64,000 bases of DNA from Crotalaria pallida (Eukaryota > Streptophyta > Magnoliopsida > Fabales > Fabaceae): assembly GCA_037953625.1 (NCBI GenBank), contig CM075654.1, positions 23,863,501 through 23,927,500 on the forward strand, read 5' to 3'. Both the position numbers and the translations under genes were made by a program. Of this stretch, positions 34,563-44,232 are shown in pieces (positions within the stretch are counted from its first letter, which is position 1; each line of letters opens with the position of its first letter). Under the pieces are notes generated by a model. It saw only the letters and a list, made by a program, of their open reading frames with translations. It did no database searches and had not been told where the DNA came from.

Positions 34563-36850
34563 CACTTCTCTTTCAACTTTGAACATGAAACTAAATGGAT
34601 CCGATTGAGGGGCTGGCTTGCTGCTGCGAAAACAGAGGCGAGGGAGATCGGAAATGGATGGAAACGGAGACGGAGACAAACGATTGAACGAAGGGAGAAA
34701 GAGAGAGAAAGTGATGGACGAAGGAAGAGCGTGTGATGACTGATGAGAAGTTGAGAACGAGTGGTACTAGAATAGAGTTAATGAATGAATGGATGAGAAA
34801 AAATCTCATCTGATGAGTGATGAAGAGAGAGCCTTATCTCTTCCGTTTTTTTTTAATTGGGCTTCAATTGGAAAATTGGGCTTTTAATTGAAAGCTTCAG
34901 CCTATATTGAAAAAAATGGTAAACATTTTTAAAATGTCGGGCCAGCGGGCCAGCCCATCCCATTTCGGGCTGTCCCATGTCGGGCTAATTAATTATCGGG
35001 CTGGGCTGGGCTGGCCCAAAAAATGGTCGGGCCAAAAATTTACTAAGCCCAGCCCATTTATTTTCGGGTTGAATGGGCTAGCACATCGAGCTTGACCCAT
35101 TTTTGACAGCTCTACTCTTGAGGTAAGGAGTGGGTGTTACCCTAACCTAGGGAATAGTTTCTAGTATGTTCATAGTGGGTACTAAGAATGGATGGATAGT
35201 TTAGGATATTGAACCATAGGGTAGTTGATATAAATAATAATTAGAGAATATAAATAAAGGAATTAAACCCATGTTGATGTTGTTGAATATATGTATATGT
35301 TAATTGTTGTATATATGCTTGAATGGTGAATATGCAACTTTAATTGATGATTGTGTGTGTGATAACTATCATGTATGTTTGGAATGTTGAATTGGGATAT
35401 AGGTAGATATGTATAAAGTAGGGACTAAATGAATTAAGAAATAAGTTAGGGAAATAGTATAAATTATGGTGACTTAGTTTGATAAATGAATATTGAAATA
35501 ATGAATGTAGGTGATAAATAATTACTCCAACAAGATAAAGAATTATAGAGTGAAGTTAAAGGACAATGCAGCTGATTGGCCATTGGGAACCACTGGCACA
35601 CTAGGTGCCCTACTAGGTTCCCCAAACGCCCCTTTTTGGGCCAAACGCCCATTAGGTCCAAACGCCCGTTAGGCGTCGGTGTGACCAATGGATCAATTCG
35701 CTCCTAACTAAAATTGGTTGAAATTAAGAAAAGTAAATTAAGCATAGTCCTAACAGGGTGATGCCTAATGGGTGTCAAAGTCCTGATTGGGTGCAAAGTC
35801 CCTAAAGGGTGCAACTACAAACGCCTGGTAGGTGCAATCAAATCCTAGTGGTGCGAACTGGTAGTGTGATCCAGGTCTTGTAAGTCGTAATGTCCAGGTG
35901 CAGTAAGTCGCGCATATGAATCTGTGCAATAAGCCGCGAGCGGACTGTATGCCTTGATCGTGTAAGTCACACGAGATGTGCAGCTGTAAGTCGCACACGA
36001 GATGTGCGCGATGATGGACACACAATATACCCCGAAAAAATAGGAAGAAATATGAATTAAACAAAGGAAAGAAAACGGTGAGAGCAAAAAGTTTAGAGAG
36101 ACATTATTAAATTGAATGATTAAGAAAGAGTTTAGAAGAATGATAAGATAATACAAAGACAATGTATGTGATTCAGCATGATTTGGAGTGAGTTTGAAAT
36201 TATATGAGCTACGTAATATTGTTGTATTTGACTTGGTATAGCATTATGTCATACTAGAAACTGCTTTCCTATTTTATGTGTAATGCTCACTCTTTACCAT
36301 TTTTTCTATAGGTACTGAGCTCGAGCTAGCACATAGTCTAACCAAGCAGGAGTACTCTCCCTCACAGGGAGAGTAAGTTATCTATACATAGTTAGGACAT
36401 GGGAAATGTCATGGGCCTTTGATAATCTGATGTGGTTTATTTTGATTGAAATATGTAAAAATATCTTTTTGGGTGGGCCCATGACAACTCCTTTGGGGAA
36501 AAGGAGTCTTTTGGGAAAATACATTTCCAAAACTTGTTTATACTTGCTGCTAAACTCTGATGTCGATATAATGATGTTGTGATGTGTGCTCAGTGATGCA
36601 CAAGCTATGATATATGTTGATATATGCCCTGTCGGCAATCTGAATGAATTGAATTATAGATGTTTATCAGGTTGTAGGAAAAATCTAATTTTTGGAAAGT
36701 CAGAAAAACAAAGGAAACTCAGTCTGTTTGACGGAAGATTTTTATAAGTTGAAAGGAAATTTTAAATTCACTATTTTCCTAATGAGGATTAAAGGGTAGT
36801 TAAAAGTAAGGTGTTACAGAGGGAAAATTAAAATTTTCTCCTCACACTTT

Positions 36851-38427
36851 TGTTGGAAACCAACAAGCGGGCTAAGCAAATACTAGAGGGGGGGTGAATA
36901 GTATTTTGAAGCACTAATACCAAATATTTCGATTGATAATTGAAGAATGGAGCTAAGACTGAATTTTCTGGAATCAGACACAAAAGACTCGAGTCTTTTG
37001 TGAAATACTCGAGTTTTTCAGTGATGAACAACTCGAGTCTTTTCTGAAATACTCGAGTTTTTCCTATCAGATAGCAGAAAAACCAGAAAAGAAAATTCAG
37101 CAATTTAACTCAAATCAATTCAATAATAAACAGGAACTTATCCAACAGAATAGCAAGCAATCTAAATAACTTTTAAACACAAAGATTCCTTGAACTTGCT
37201 ACCTAATTGTATAAATCCTAATTGATTGAAATGACTTAAGTCTATTGAGCTAGAAAGTAGATTAAAAGCAATAAACCAACACTCAAGCAATTTTATCCTG
37301 GTTCACTCCAACAATGAGCTACATCCAGTCCTCCTAATCACTTAGGAGTTTCTACTAATAATCAAATTGTTAGAAATTACAAAGGATTGCTTGAGAATGG
37401 CCTCACTCAACCTAACCCTTTGAAGAGTGTACCAAACTCTTGATTTCTACCCCAATTTGATTCCGGTGATTGAAGAACTCTTCACAAAGCTTCCTTGAAC
37501 TCCCTTCAAGAAACTCCACCGGGCTAGGAACTTCCTAGTCTTGTGCTTGAGAACCTCTCAAGACTTCCAACACCCTAAGCCACTTAGGGTTTGCTTGGGA
37601 ACAATCCAAGACTTTGAATAATCAAGCTTTTTGTATGTGTATTACTAATCTCACAATGGATTAGCACAAATAAGCACAGCTCAATGTAAGAATTGAGGCC
37701 TAAAAACTCAACTTGGAATAAAATGACAATATGAGTGAGAAGTTGAGCTTTTTGGGAATTAACACTTGAGAAGAGGAAATTAAGAAAGCTTGAATCAATG
37801 ATGTGTTGTTGTCTTGTTTGTTCTTGCACAAATTCAAAGAGCAATTTTACAATAAGGTTCAGAATACTCTCTTGGGGTTGGATGAGACTCAAATGCCCTC
37901 AATTGAGTTTTTGAGTCTCTCCAACGTTCATTTTTGCTGACTGGACAAAAATACTCGAGTCTTTTGGTAAATACTCGAGTCTTTTTGGTCGGTCACGAGT
38001 GAATTGGTGCACGAACAAGACTAACGGTCATAATTGCTTACCTGGCACAAATACTCGAGTTTTTCTATAAATACTTGAGTATATACTCGAGTCTTTATCA
38101 AAATACTCGAGTATTTTGATCAGATATGGGAAAAATTATTTTTCAATTTTATTTTTCCTCTCAAGTATTAATTTTTGGTCAATCTCAACTTAATAAACAT
38201 ATAAAAAAATTTTCCTAGAAGAGACTAACTATTTCTACCCACTCTCAACCACTCTCAACATAAATTAGAAATTTACAATTAATATTTGATTGAGAATGAT
38301 TGGACACTTGTCTTCTTTTCTTGACTTCTTGTTGATGTTGATGTTGCAATATCTTCAAGGCATGATTTGTTAATTATTTTGTCATCATCAAAACATAATC
38401 CACCTAATTAGGAGCATTGAATTCACA
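36851..38427 (-). repeat. SIRE-type Copia 3' LTR (1577 bp)
   Basis: On the minus strand it runs from TGTGAATTCAATGCTCC at 38427 to GGTTTCCAACA at 36851. It contains about nine CTCGAG palindromes in two clusters (36988-37056 and 37953-38115). Confidence 0.95.
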
Positions 38428-38444
38428 ATCTCCCCCTTTTTGGT
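38428..38444 (-). other. Polypurine tract of SIRE-type Copia
   Basis: Minus strand CCAAAAAGGGGGAGAT directly precedes the LTR start TGTGAATTC. Confidence 0.9.
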
Positions 38445-39012
38445 GATGACAAAATAATTAACACTTGTACCATTTGTTGAGCTTGAATCCACTTGAAAAT
38501 GCAACTCCCCCTCACTATATGATACTTTTCACCTATCTAAAAATTCAGCTTGTGCAAGATGTTATGACAATTTAATTTTAGCACCAAGCCTATGGTATTA
38601 GAGTATTTAACAATTATCATAGTATATACCATAATTAGAGAATTTTAGGTGCAACAATATCAAGACAAGTGTATAATATCTCTCCCCCTTTTTGTCATAC
38701 GCCAAAAAAGATGTAACAATTTAGGAAAAGATCAAGGGAGGAGAGGTGCAGAATCGGAAAACCCCATAACCAACTATGCAAAAAAAATAGACTTAATAAT
38801 AAATATAAAGAGCTCCCCCTGAAGCTTTGCACAAACATCATAATGAAAACCAAATTCATTAACATAAAAACATCATAAAAGGTCCAAATCAAAGGTGCAA
38901 TAATAAACCCAAAGTCTCAAAACACCAAGTTCTCAAAATACAGAAAATGTAACAAAGACCAATATGATAAAAACAGAATGAAAACTAAGATAGACTGCAA
39001 AGGTCAACATCA
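38445..39012 (-). other. Noncoding 3' region between ORF3 and polypurine tract
   Basis: AT-rich with a second purine-rich run on the minus strand near 38684-38694 (AAAAAGGGGGAGAG). No supported ORF is present. Confidence 0.5.
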
Positions 39013-40296
39013 TCAAAACATCGAAGGAGCTGGATCATCTGGAGGAGGATAAAATCGAGAGAAGGCCGCCATCATCTCATCAAACCGGCGGTGCATCTCC
39101 CCTGACTGCTGGTCCAGGCGGGCATTAATCTGGGCCGAGTGTTGAGCCAAATGAGAATAAAACATGGCAGACTCTGCACTCATCCTAGTGTCTAAGCTAA
39201 CAAAATCATCATGCTGGCTGTCCAAAGCATGCACAAGGGAGTCCATTCTCCCATCTAAAGTGTCCAGACGTGTGATCACATTCTCTCTCCAGCCCGAGTT
39301 GTCAAACCCAAATTGAGATCCAGCGAAGTCATCAAAGTTAATCTGATCAATAGGATCCCCTTCTTCAGCCTGGGCAAATGCAGCAGCTTCCTCTTCCATC
39401 TGATGGGCATCCATCCCTTGTTGAGCTGCCACATTTGCAACCCTCTCTAGCTCAGCAATATCAGATCGGTACAAGTATTGACCAGAGGGTTCATGGAATG
39501 CCATGTCCTGGTGACTCAAGGTGCCTTTGTTGAGGCAATGCTGGTTCACATGAAGAGTCTTTTTCTCTTCATTGCGTGGGATAGGCACCTTGAAGTAACT
39601 CAACAGATAACAAACATGCATGGCATAGGGCAGGGTTTTTGGGTGTTTAGACTTAGCAGCAAGGAGCATTCTATCCAAAATTATGCGACTCCAGTTCAGC
39701 TTCTCATTGTTCAGGATGGCACTAAGAAGCCTAAGTTCATTGTTTGTGGGTTTGGCATAATTGGGTGAGGTTTGAGGCACTAATTGATGACAAACAATAT
39801 AATGCAACACCCTAGATTGGACAGTCATGTATGAGGAATGCTTAACTCCTTCGGTCCATACACGACCGGGACGCAAACAACTTTGAAAAATGCCGTCCGC
39901 ATCGGCCTTTAGAGAATTGTCCCCGTGACGGGTTGTCCCAAAAGCTACAAAGAGGTCCTTAGTGCTAATTTTAAAACGAACACCCTCAACCATTGTTTCT
40001 ATGACATTGTCCTTTAGCCTAAGGTTTGCATAGAATGTTCTAACTAACCTAGGATATATAGGTCCATGAAATTCCAGAAATTGAATCAGTTTCTGATATC
40101 TAAGGTTAGTAACAAAATGGAAACCCTTACTCTCAAGGAAAGTACTATTGATCCATGTGATTACACCGAATTCTCTGGTGGCAAAGCCTTCCATCCTTTC
40201 CAAGCGTTCATCCTCTTGATAGTAGTCGGAAATTTCCTCCTCGGAAGATGAGTCAGCAATCCTTACTCTCTTTCCTTTGCCAGATGATGAAGCCAT
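39013..40296 (-). CDS. Third ORF of SIRE-type element (putative plant transposon protein)
   Basis: An intact ORF of 427 residues begins MASSSGKGKRVRIADSSSEE. The N-terminus is basic and then acidic. The middle (FHFVTNLRYQKLIQFLEFHG, YPRLVRTFYANLRL, GVRFKISTKDLFVAFG) resembles the 'putative plant transposon protein' domain often found in plant retroelements. The C-terminal third is acidic and then probably coiled-coil (RLDTLDGRMDSLVHALDSQ, ARLDQQSGEMHRRFDEMMAA), ending in Pro-rich PPPDDPAPSMF. There is no signal peptide or convincing membrane segment, so despite its env-like position it does not look like an envelope protein. It lies 860 bp downstream of pol in a different frame, so it needs its own transcript. 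Its function is unknown. Confidence 0.8.
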   Translation of the reverse strand: MASSSGKGKRVRIADSSSEEEISDYYQEDERLERMEGFATREFGVITWINSTFLESKGFHFVTNLRYQKLIQFLEFHGPIYPRLVRTFYANLRLKDNVIETMVEGVRFKISTKDLFVAFGTTRHGDNSLKADADGIFQSCLRPGRVWTEGVKHSSYMTVQSRVLHYIVCHQLVPQTSPNYAKPTNNELRLLSAILNNEKLNWSRIILDRMLLAAKSKHPKTLPYAMHVCYLLSYFKVPIPRNEEKKTLHVNQHCLNKGTLSHQDMAFHEPSGQYLYRSDIAELERVANVAAQQGMDAHQMEEEAAAFAQAEEGDPIDQINFDDFAGSQFGFDNSGWRENVITRLDTLDGRMDSLVHALDSQHDDFVSLDTRMSAESAMFYSHLAQHSAQINARLDQQSGEMHRRFDEMMAAFSRFYPPPDDPAPSMF

Positions 40297-40512
40297 AGAG
40301 GAATTGATGAAAATTGAAGTTTTGGAAAGTTAGGGTTTGAAAAAGGGGGTGACGGATTTGAGGTTGAAAAGAGTTGAAATTCGTTGAAATAATGGTAGAA
40401 AAGTGATTAGAGGATGTAAAACTAGTAAGATTTGGCAAAAATTTGAGTAAAAACGGAGTTTTGAGGAGAGAGATATGAGAAAACCGAGAGAGAAGAGAAA
40501 GGGGTTCGTGAA

Positions 40513-40950
40513 ACTCGAGTTTGTGGGGGCTGGAGTATATATAAACTCGCCAAAATACTCGAGTATATTCAACAATACTCGAGTTGTTCGTTGAAAAATA
40601 CTCGAGTGTTTGAGAATATACTCGAGTCGTTCATGACTCAGCCCAGATTTCCCCAGAAAACTCGAGTAAAAACGTAAAAACTCGAGTTTGGTCCGAAAGT
40701 TCAAATTTCAGGGAAAGGCAAAATAATCGAGTTTTTGGAAAATACTCGAGTTTGGTCTGAAAGTTCAAAAATTGGGGGTTTTGAAAGACTCGAGTGTTTT
40801 GAAAAACACTCGAGTAATTTAATAAAGACTCGAGTGTTTGGATAAACACTCGAGTATTTTTCTCAGACCCTGATTAAAAACTTTTTCAATTTAAAACTGA
40901 TTTAATTTTGAATTAAAATACTCGAGTGTTTTTGGAAAAACTCGAGTATT
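40513..40950. promoter_or_regulatory. CTCGAG palindrome cluster upstream of ORF3
   Basis: Fourteen CTCGAG sites, mostly as ACTCGAGT, occur in about 440 bp between pol and ORF3, against an expectation of about one per 4 kb. A TATA-like GTTTATATATAC (minus strand, about 40534-40545) lies at the ORF3-proximal end, about 240 bp before the ORF3 ATG. The same palindrome is clustered in both LTRs of the element. An internal promoter is my inference. Confidence 0.55.
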
Positions 40951-41159
40951 TTGACAGAACAGAAAGTAAAAACTCAGTTTTAAAAGACCAAACACAAATC
41001 AAACACAAATGCTTCACTACCAACTTGGAATACAGTACAGAATCACACACAATTAACATATACAATTTCAAATATCATCAAGGACAATTTAACTAAGAAT
41101 CAATAACACATTAGAGTAAGACTAATATGGTGATTTTCCAAAAATGACACACAATGCAA

Positions 41160-44100
41160 TTAGCCTATATTAGCTTCATCTAAAATATCAAGTTCTCTCC
41201 TAATATGATAAAAGGTGTCCCTTGGTAGAGGTTTTGTAAAAATGTCGGCTAATTGATTTGTGGTACTAACAAATTCAATTGTGCAATCACCCTTTTGTAC
41301 ATGATCTCTTAAAAAATGATGTCTTATTTCAATGTGTTTAGTTCTTGAGTGATACACCGGATTCTTAGTCAAATTGATTGCACTCGTGTTATCGCATCTA
41401 ATCGGAATATTTTCAAGTTTCAAACCAAAATCCGATAATTGTTGTTTCATCCATAACAGTTGAGCACAACAACTACCGGCTGCGATATATTCCGCTTCGA
41501 CGGTAGAAAGAGCGACACAAGCTTGCTTTTTAGAAAACCATGACACCAATGAACTTCCCAAGAAATGGCAAGTACCACTGGTGCTTTTGCGATCAAGCTT
41601 GCATCCGGCGAAGTCGGAATCCGAGTAACCAACTAGACTAAGATTGGCATCAGCAGGATACCATAAACCAGTGTTAATTGTTCCTTTTAGATACTTAAAT
41701 ATATGTTTAACTGCGGATAGGTGAGATTCTTTAGGATTAGCTTGAAATCTAGCACACATGCATACACTAAACATAATATTCGGTCTAGATGCAGTGAGAT
41801 ATAGGAGACTACCTATCATACCCCTATACTTACTAACATCAACCGGTGTACCTTGTTCATCCTTGTCTAGGTAGCATGATGTGCTCATTGGAGTGTAGGC
41901 TTCCTTGCACTTGTCCAATCCGAATTTTTCAAGGAGCTCTTTGCAATATTTCCCTTGATGCACAAATATCCCCTCCTTGACTTGCTTTATTTGTAAGCCT
42001 AGGAAGAACTTGAGTTCTCCCATCATTGACATTTCAAATTCCTTTTTCATCAAATTTGAAAACTTTCTACAAAGAGACACGTTAGTAGCACCGAAAATGA
42101 TATCATCAACATAGATTTGTACTAACAAAATGTCATCCTTGGTTTTATAAATAAATAATGTATTATCAACCTTCCCTCTTTGAAACTTGTTTTCTAATAG
42201 AAAGGAACTCAATCGATCATACCAAGCTCTAGGAGCTTGTTTCAATCCATAGAGTGCCTTTTTCAATTTATAAACATGGTTTGGAAATTCACTATTTTCA
42301 AAACCGGGGGGTTGTTTGACATACACTTCTTCATTTATAAACCCATTCAAGAAAGCACTTTTAACATCCATTTGATATAAAGTGAATTTCATGATTGAAG
42401 CATAAGCAAGTAAAATTCGGATTGCTTCAAGACGTGCAACCGGAGCAAAGGTCTCATCATAATCGATACCTTCCTCTTGGTTGTACCCTTGAGCTACTAG
42501 TCTAGCTTTGTTTCTTATAATCAACCCGGATTCATCAAGTTTGTTTCTATAAATCCATTTAGTACCAATTATGGTATGATCATCGGGTTTAGGGGCTAGA
42601 TCCCAAACTTCATTTCTTTCAAATTGGTTTAATTCTTCTTGCATAGCAAGAACCCAATGATCATCCTCAATGGCCTTTATAATTGAATCGGGTTCAATTT
42701 GAGAAACAAATGAGACATAGTGGCAAATGTTTTGAATAGACCTACGATTAAGTACTCCCTTTGACATATCTCCTATGACTTTGTCTATAGGATGAGCCTT
42801 GACCGATTTCCAAGTTGGAGGAAGTTCTTCCCTTACTTCTCCTTCATCAACTTTTGAATTCTCTCTCTCTTTTTCTTCTTTTGAAAAGACAATGCCATCT
42901 TCACTAGCATCACATAAAACACTATCTTCTTTTGAAGACTCATTAAAAACCACATGAATTGATTCCTCAATAGTTAAAGTTCTTTTATTGAAAATTCTAT
43001 AAGCTTTACTATGAGAAGAATAGCCTAAAAATATGCCTTCATCGGATTTGGAATCAAACTTGCCAATGTGTTCTTTTCCATTATTTAAAACAAAAACTTG
43101 GCATCCGAAGACATGAAAATGAGATATATTTGGCTTTCTTCCCTTGTAAAGTTCATAGGGGGTTTTATCCAAAGAGGGCCTTATCAAAATACGATTTAAA
43201 ACATAACAAGCCGTATTGACGGCATCGGCCCAAAAATATTGAGGTACTTGAGAATCATTTAACATGGTTCTAGCAAGTTCCTCTAGCACCCTATTTTTCT
43301 GCTCTACCACTCCGTTTTGTTCCGGAGTCCTTGGTGCAGAGAATTTATGCTCAATACCATTTTTAGCACAAAATCTATCAAATTTGTGGTTTTCGAATTC
43401 ACCACCATGATCGGTTCGAATAATAATTACTTTTTGATTTACTTGGTTTTGCAAAAGTTTGACATGATGTTTAAAAGATTTGTAGGTCTCACTCTTAGTA
43501 GTTAAAAATAAAGTCCAAGTAAACCTAGAGAAGTCATCAACAATCACCAATGCATAATAGTTGCCACCAAAGCTTTTTATTTGTGATGGTCCAAACAAGT
43601 CCATATGAAGCATTTCTAATGGCCTTGATGTGGACATAACCATTTTTGATCCAAAGGTGTTTTTAGTTTGTTTACATTTCTTGCAAGGGGAACAAACACC
43701 TTCAATAGAAAAATTTAGCTTTGGTAAACCAACTACTAGATCTTTAGATTGAATTTTCTTCAATTGGTTTACATTTATATGAGCGGTCCTACGATGCCAT
43801 AACCAAGTGTCATTTTCTTTGCTCACTAAACAAGTAGAGACCAAAGAAGTGACTTTGTTCAAATCAACTAAGTAAGTATTATTTGACCTTCTACCAACAA
43901 ATTTGATTGATTCATCTTTGTCACTTTTAATGAGGCAATGGGTAGAGGTAAAAACTACATGATTGCCAATATCACATAATTGGCTTATGCTCAAGAGATT
44001 ATGTTCTAATCCTTGAACATAGAGCACATTATCAATAATCAAGTTTGAAGAGTTTCCGATTTTACCAATACCAAGGATTTTGCCTTTGTTGTTGTCCCCA

Positions 44101-44219
44101 TAAGTGACATAACCCTTTTCCTTTGGAGTAAGCTCAATGAAGTGTCGCTTATCTCCCGTCATGTGCTTCGAACATCCACTATCAAGATACCACAATTGTT
44201 TTCCCGTTCGAAGGCACAC
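41160..44219 (-). CDS. Copia pol: protease, integrase, RT, RNase H
   Basis: About 1019 residues in one intact frame. Order: protease (LWYLDSGCSKHMTGDK, residues 9-24), integrase zinc region (WHRRTAHINVNQL..CSPCKKCKQ) and catalytic D-D-E core (MLHMDLFGPSQIKSFGGNYY, IIRTDHGGEFEN, TPEQNGVVEQKNR), RT (WIYRNKLDESGLIIRNKARL, MDVKSAFLNG, LVQIYVDDIIFG) and RNase H (YSDSDFAGCKLDRKSTSG, ALSTVEAEYIAAG, HYHSRTKHIEIRHH-type end). Integrase before RT defines Ty1/copia. The first sense codon after an in-frame TAG is GTG at 44219, and the minus strand there reads TTGTAG then GTGTG, which looks like a 3' splice site or a reinitiation point. The gag frame ends 13 bp upstream in another frame. Confidence 0.95.
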   Translation of the reverse strand: MCLRTGKQLWYLDSGCSKHMTGDKRHFIELTPKEKGYVTYGDNNKGKILGIGKIGNSSNLIIDNVLYVQGLEHNLLSISQLCDIGNHVVFTSTHCLIKSDKDESIKFVGRRSNNTYLVDLNKVTSLVSTCLVSKENDTWLWHRRTAHINVNQLKKIQSKDLVVGLPKLNFSIEGVCSPCKKCKQTKNTFGSKMVMSTSRPLEMLHMDLFGPSQIKSFGGNYYALVIVDDFSRFTWTLFLTTKSETYKSFKHHVKLLQNQVNQKVIIIRTDHGGEFENHKFDRFCAKNGIEHKFSAPRTPEQNGVVEQKNRVLEELARTMLNDSQVPQYFWADAVNTACYVLNRILIRPSLDKTPYELYKGRKPNISHFHVFGCQVFVLNNGKEHIGKFDSKSDEGIFLGYSSHSKAYRIFNKRTLTIEESIHVVFNESSKEDSVLCDASEDGIVFSKEEKERENSKVDEGEVREELPPTWKSVKAHPIDKVIGDMSKGVLNRRSIQNICHYVSFVSQIEPDSIIKAIEDDHWVLAMQEELNQFERNEVWDLAPKPDDHTIIGTKWIYRNKLDESGLIIRNKARLVAQGYNQEEGIDYDETFAPVARLEAIRILLAYASIMKFTLYQMDVKSAFLNGFINEEVYVKQPPGFENSEFPNHVYKLKKALYGLKQAPRAWYDRLSSFLLENKFQRGKVDNTLFIYKTKDDILLVQIYVDDIIFGATNVSLCRKFSNLMKKEFEMSMMGELKFFLGLQIKQVKEGIFVHQGKYCKELLEKFGLDKCKEAYTPMSTSCYLDKDEQGTPVDVSKYRGMIGSLLYLTASRPNIMFSVCMCARFQANPKESHLSAVKHIFKYLKGTINTGLWYPADANLSLVGYSDSDFAGCKLDRKSTSGTCHFLGSSLVSWFSKKQACVALSTVEAEYIAAGSCCAQLLWMKQQLSDFGLKLENIPIRCDNTSAINLTKNPVYHSRTKHIEIRHHFLRDHVQKGDCTIEFVSTTNQLADIFTKPLPRDTFYHIRRELDILDEANIG

Positions 44220-44232
44220 CTACAATATGAAA

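Larger units (their letters stand above)
27994..35114. mobile_element. Non-autonomous hAT-type transposon carrying a host gene fragment, split by a Copia element
   Basis: The termini are imperfect inverted repeats: TAGAGATGTCAATTCGGGC at the left and the inverse of TAGAGCTGTCAAAAATGGGT at the right. The element is flanked by an identical 8-bp duplication CTCTTGAG (27986-27993 and 35115-35122), the size typical of hAT elements. Subterminal regions are packed with GGGCTGGGC/GGCCCAGCC words, also typical of hAT elements. Without the Copia insertion it is about 1.26 kb long. It encodes no transposase. Its interior holds the first exon, intron and part of exon 2 of a PSF2-like gene (34330-34562). 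Confidence 0.88.
27109..36818 (+). repeat. Tekay-like 3' LTR interrupted by a nested hAT/Copia insertion
   Basis: The LTR starts TGTAACATCCCGG at 27109 and ends GGTGTTACA at 36818 (perfect 7-bp inverted termini TGTAACA/TGTTACA), preceded by a polypurine tract. It consists of 27109-27993 plus 35123-36818, about 2.6 kb once the 7121-bp insertion and its 8-bp duplication are removed. The left part contains three TAATCGATTA palindromes (27283-27390). The right part contains short degenerate repeats of the type GGGTGCAAAGTCC and AAGTCGCACACGAG (35620-36010). No coding sequence belongs to the LTR itself. Confidence 0.82.

Noticed and set aside
34443..34679. 78-residue minus-strand ORF as a separate gene
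   Set aside because: It reads through the intron of the captured PSF2 fragment and includes leader sequence; only 16 of its codons are the true exon.
39013..40296. True viral envelope gene in the SIRE-type element
   Set aside because: No signal peptide, cleavage site or membrane span is visible; the sequence resembles a plant transposon-type domain.
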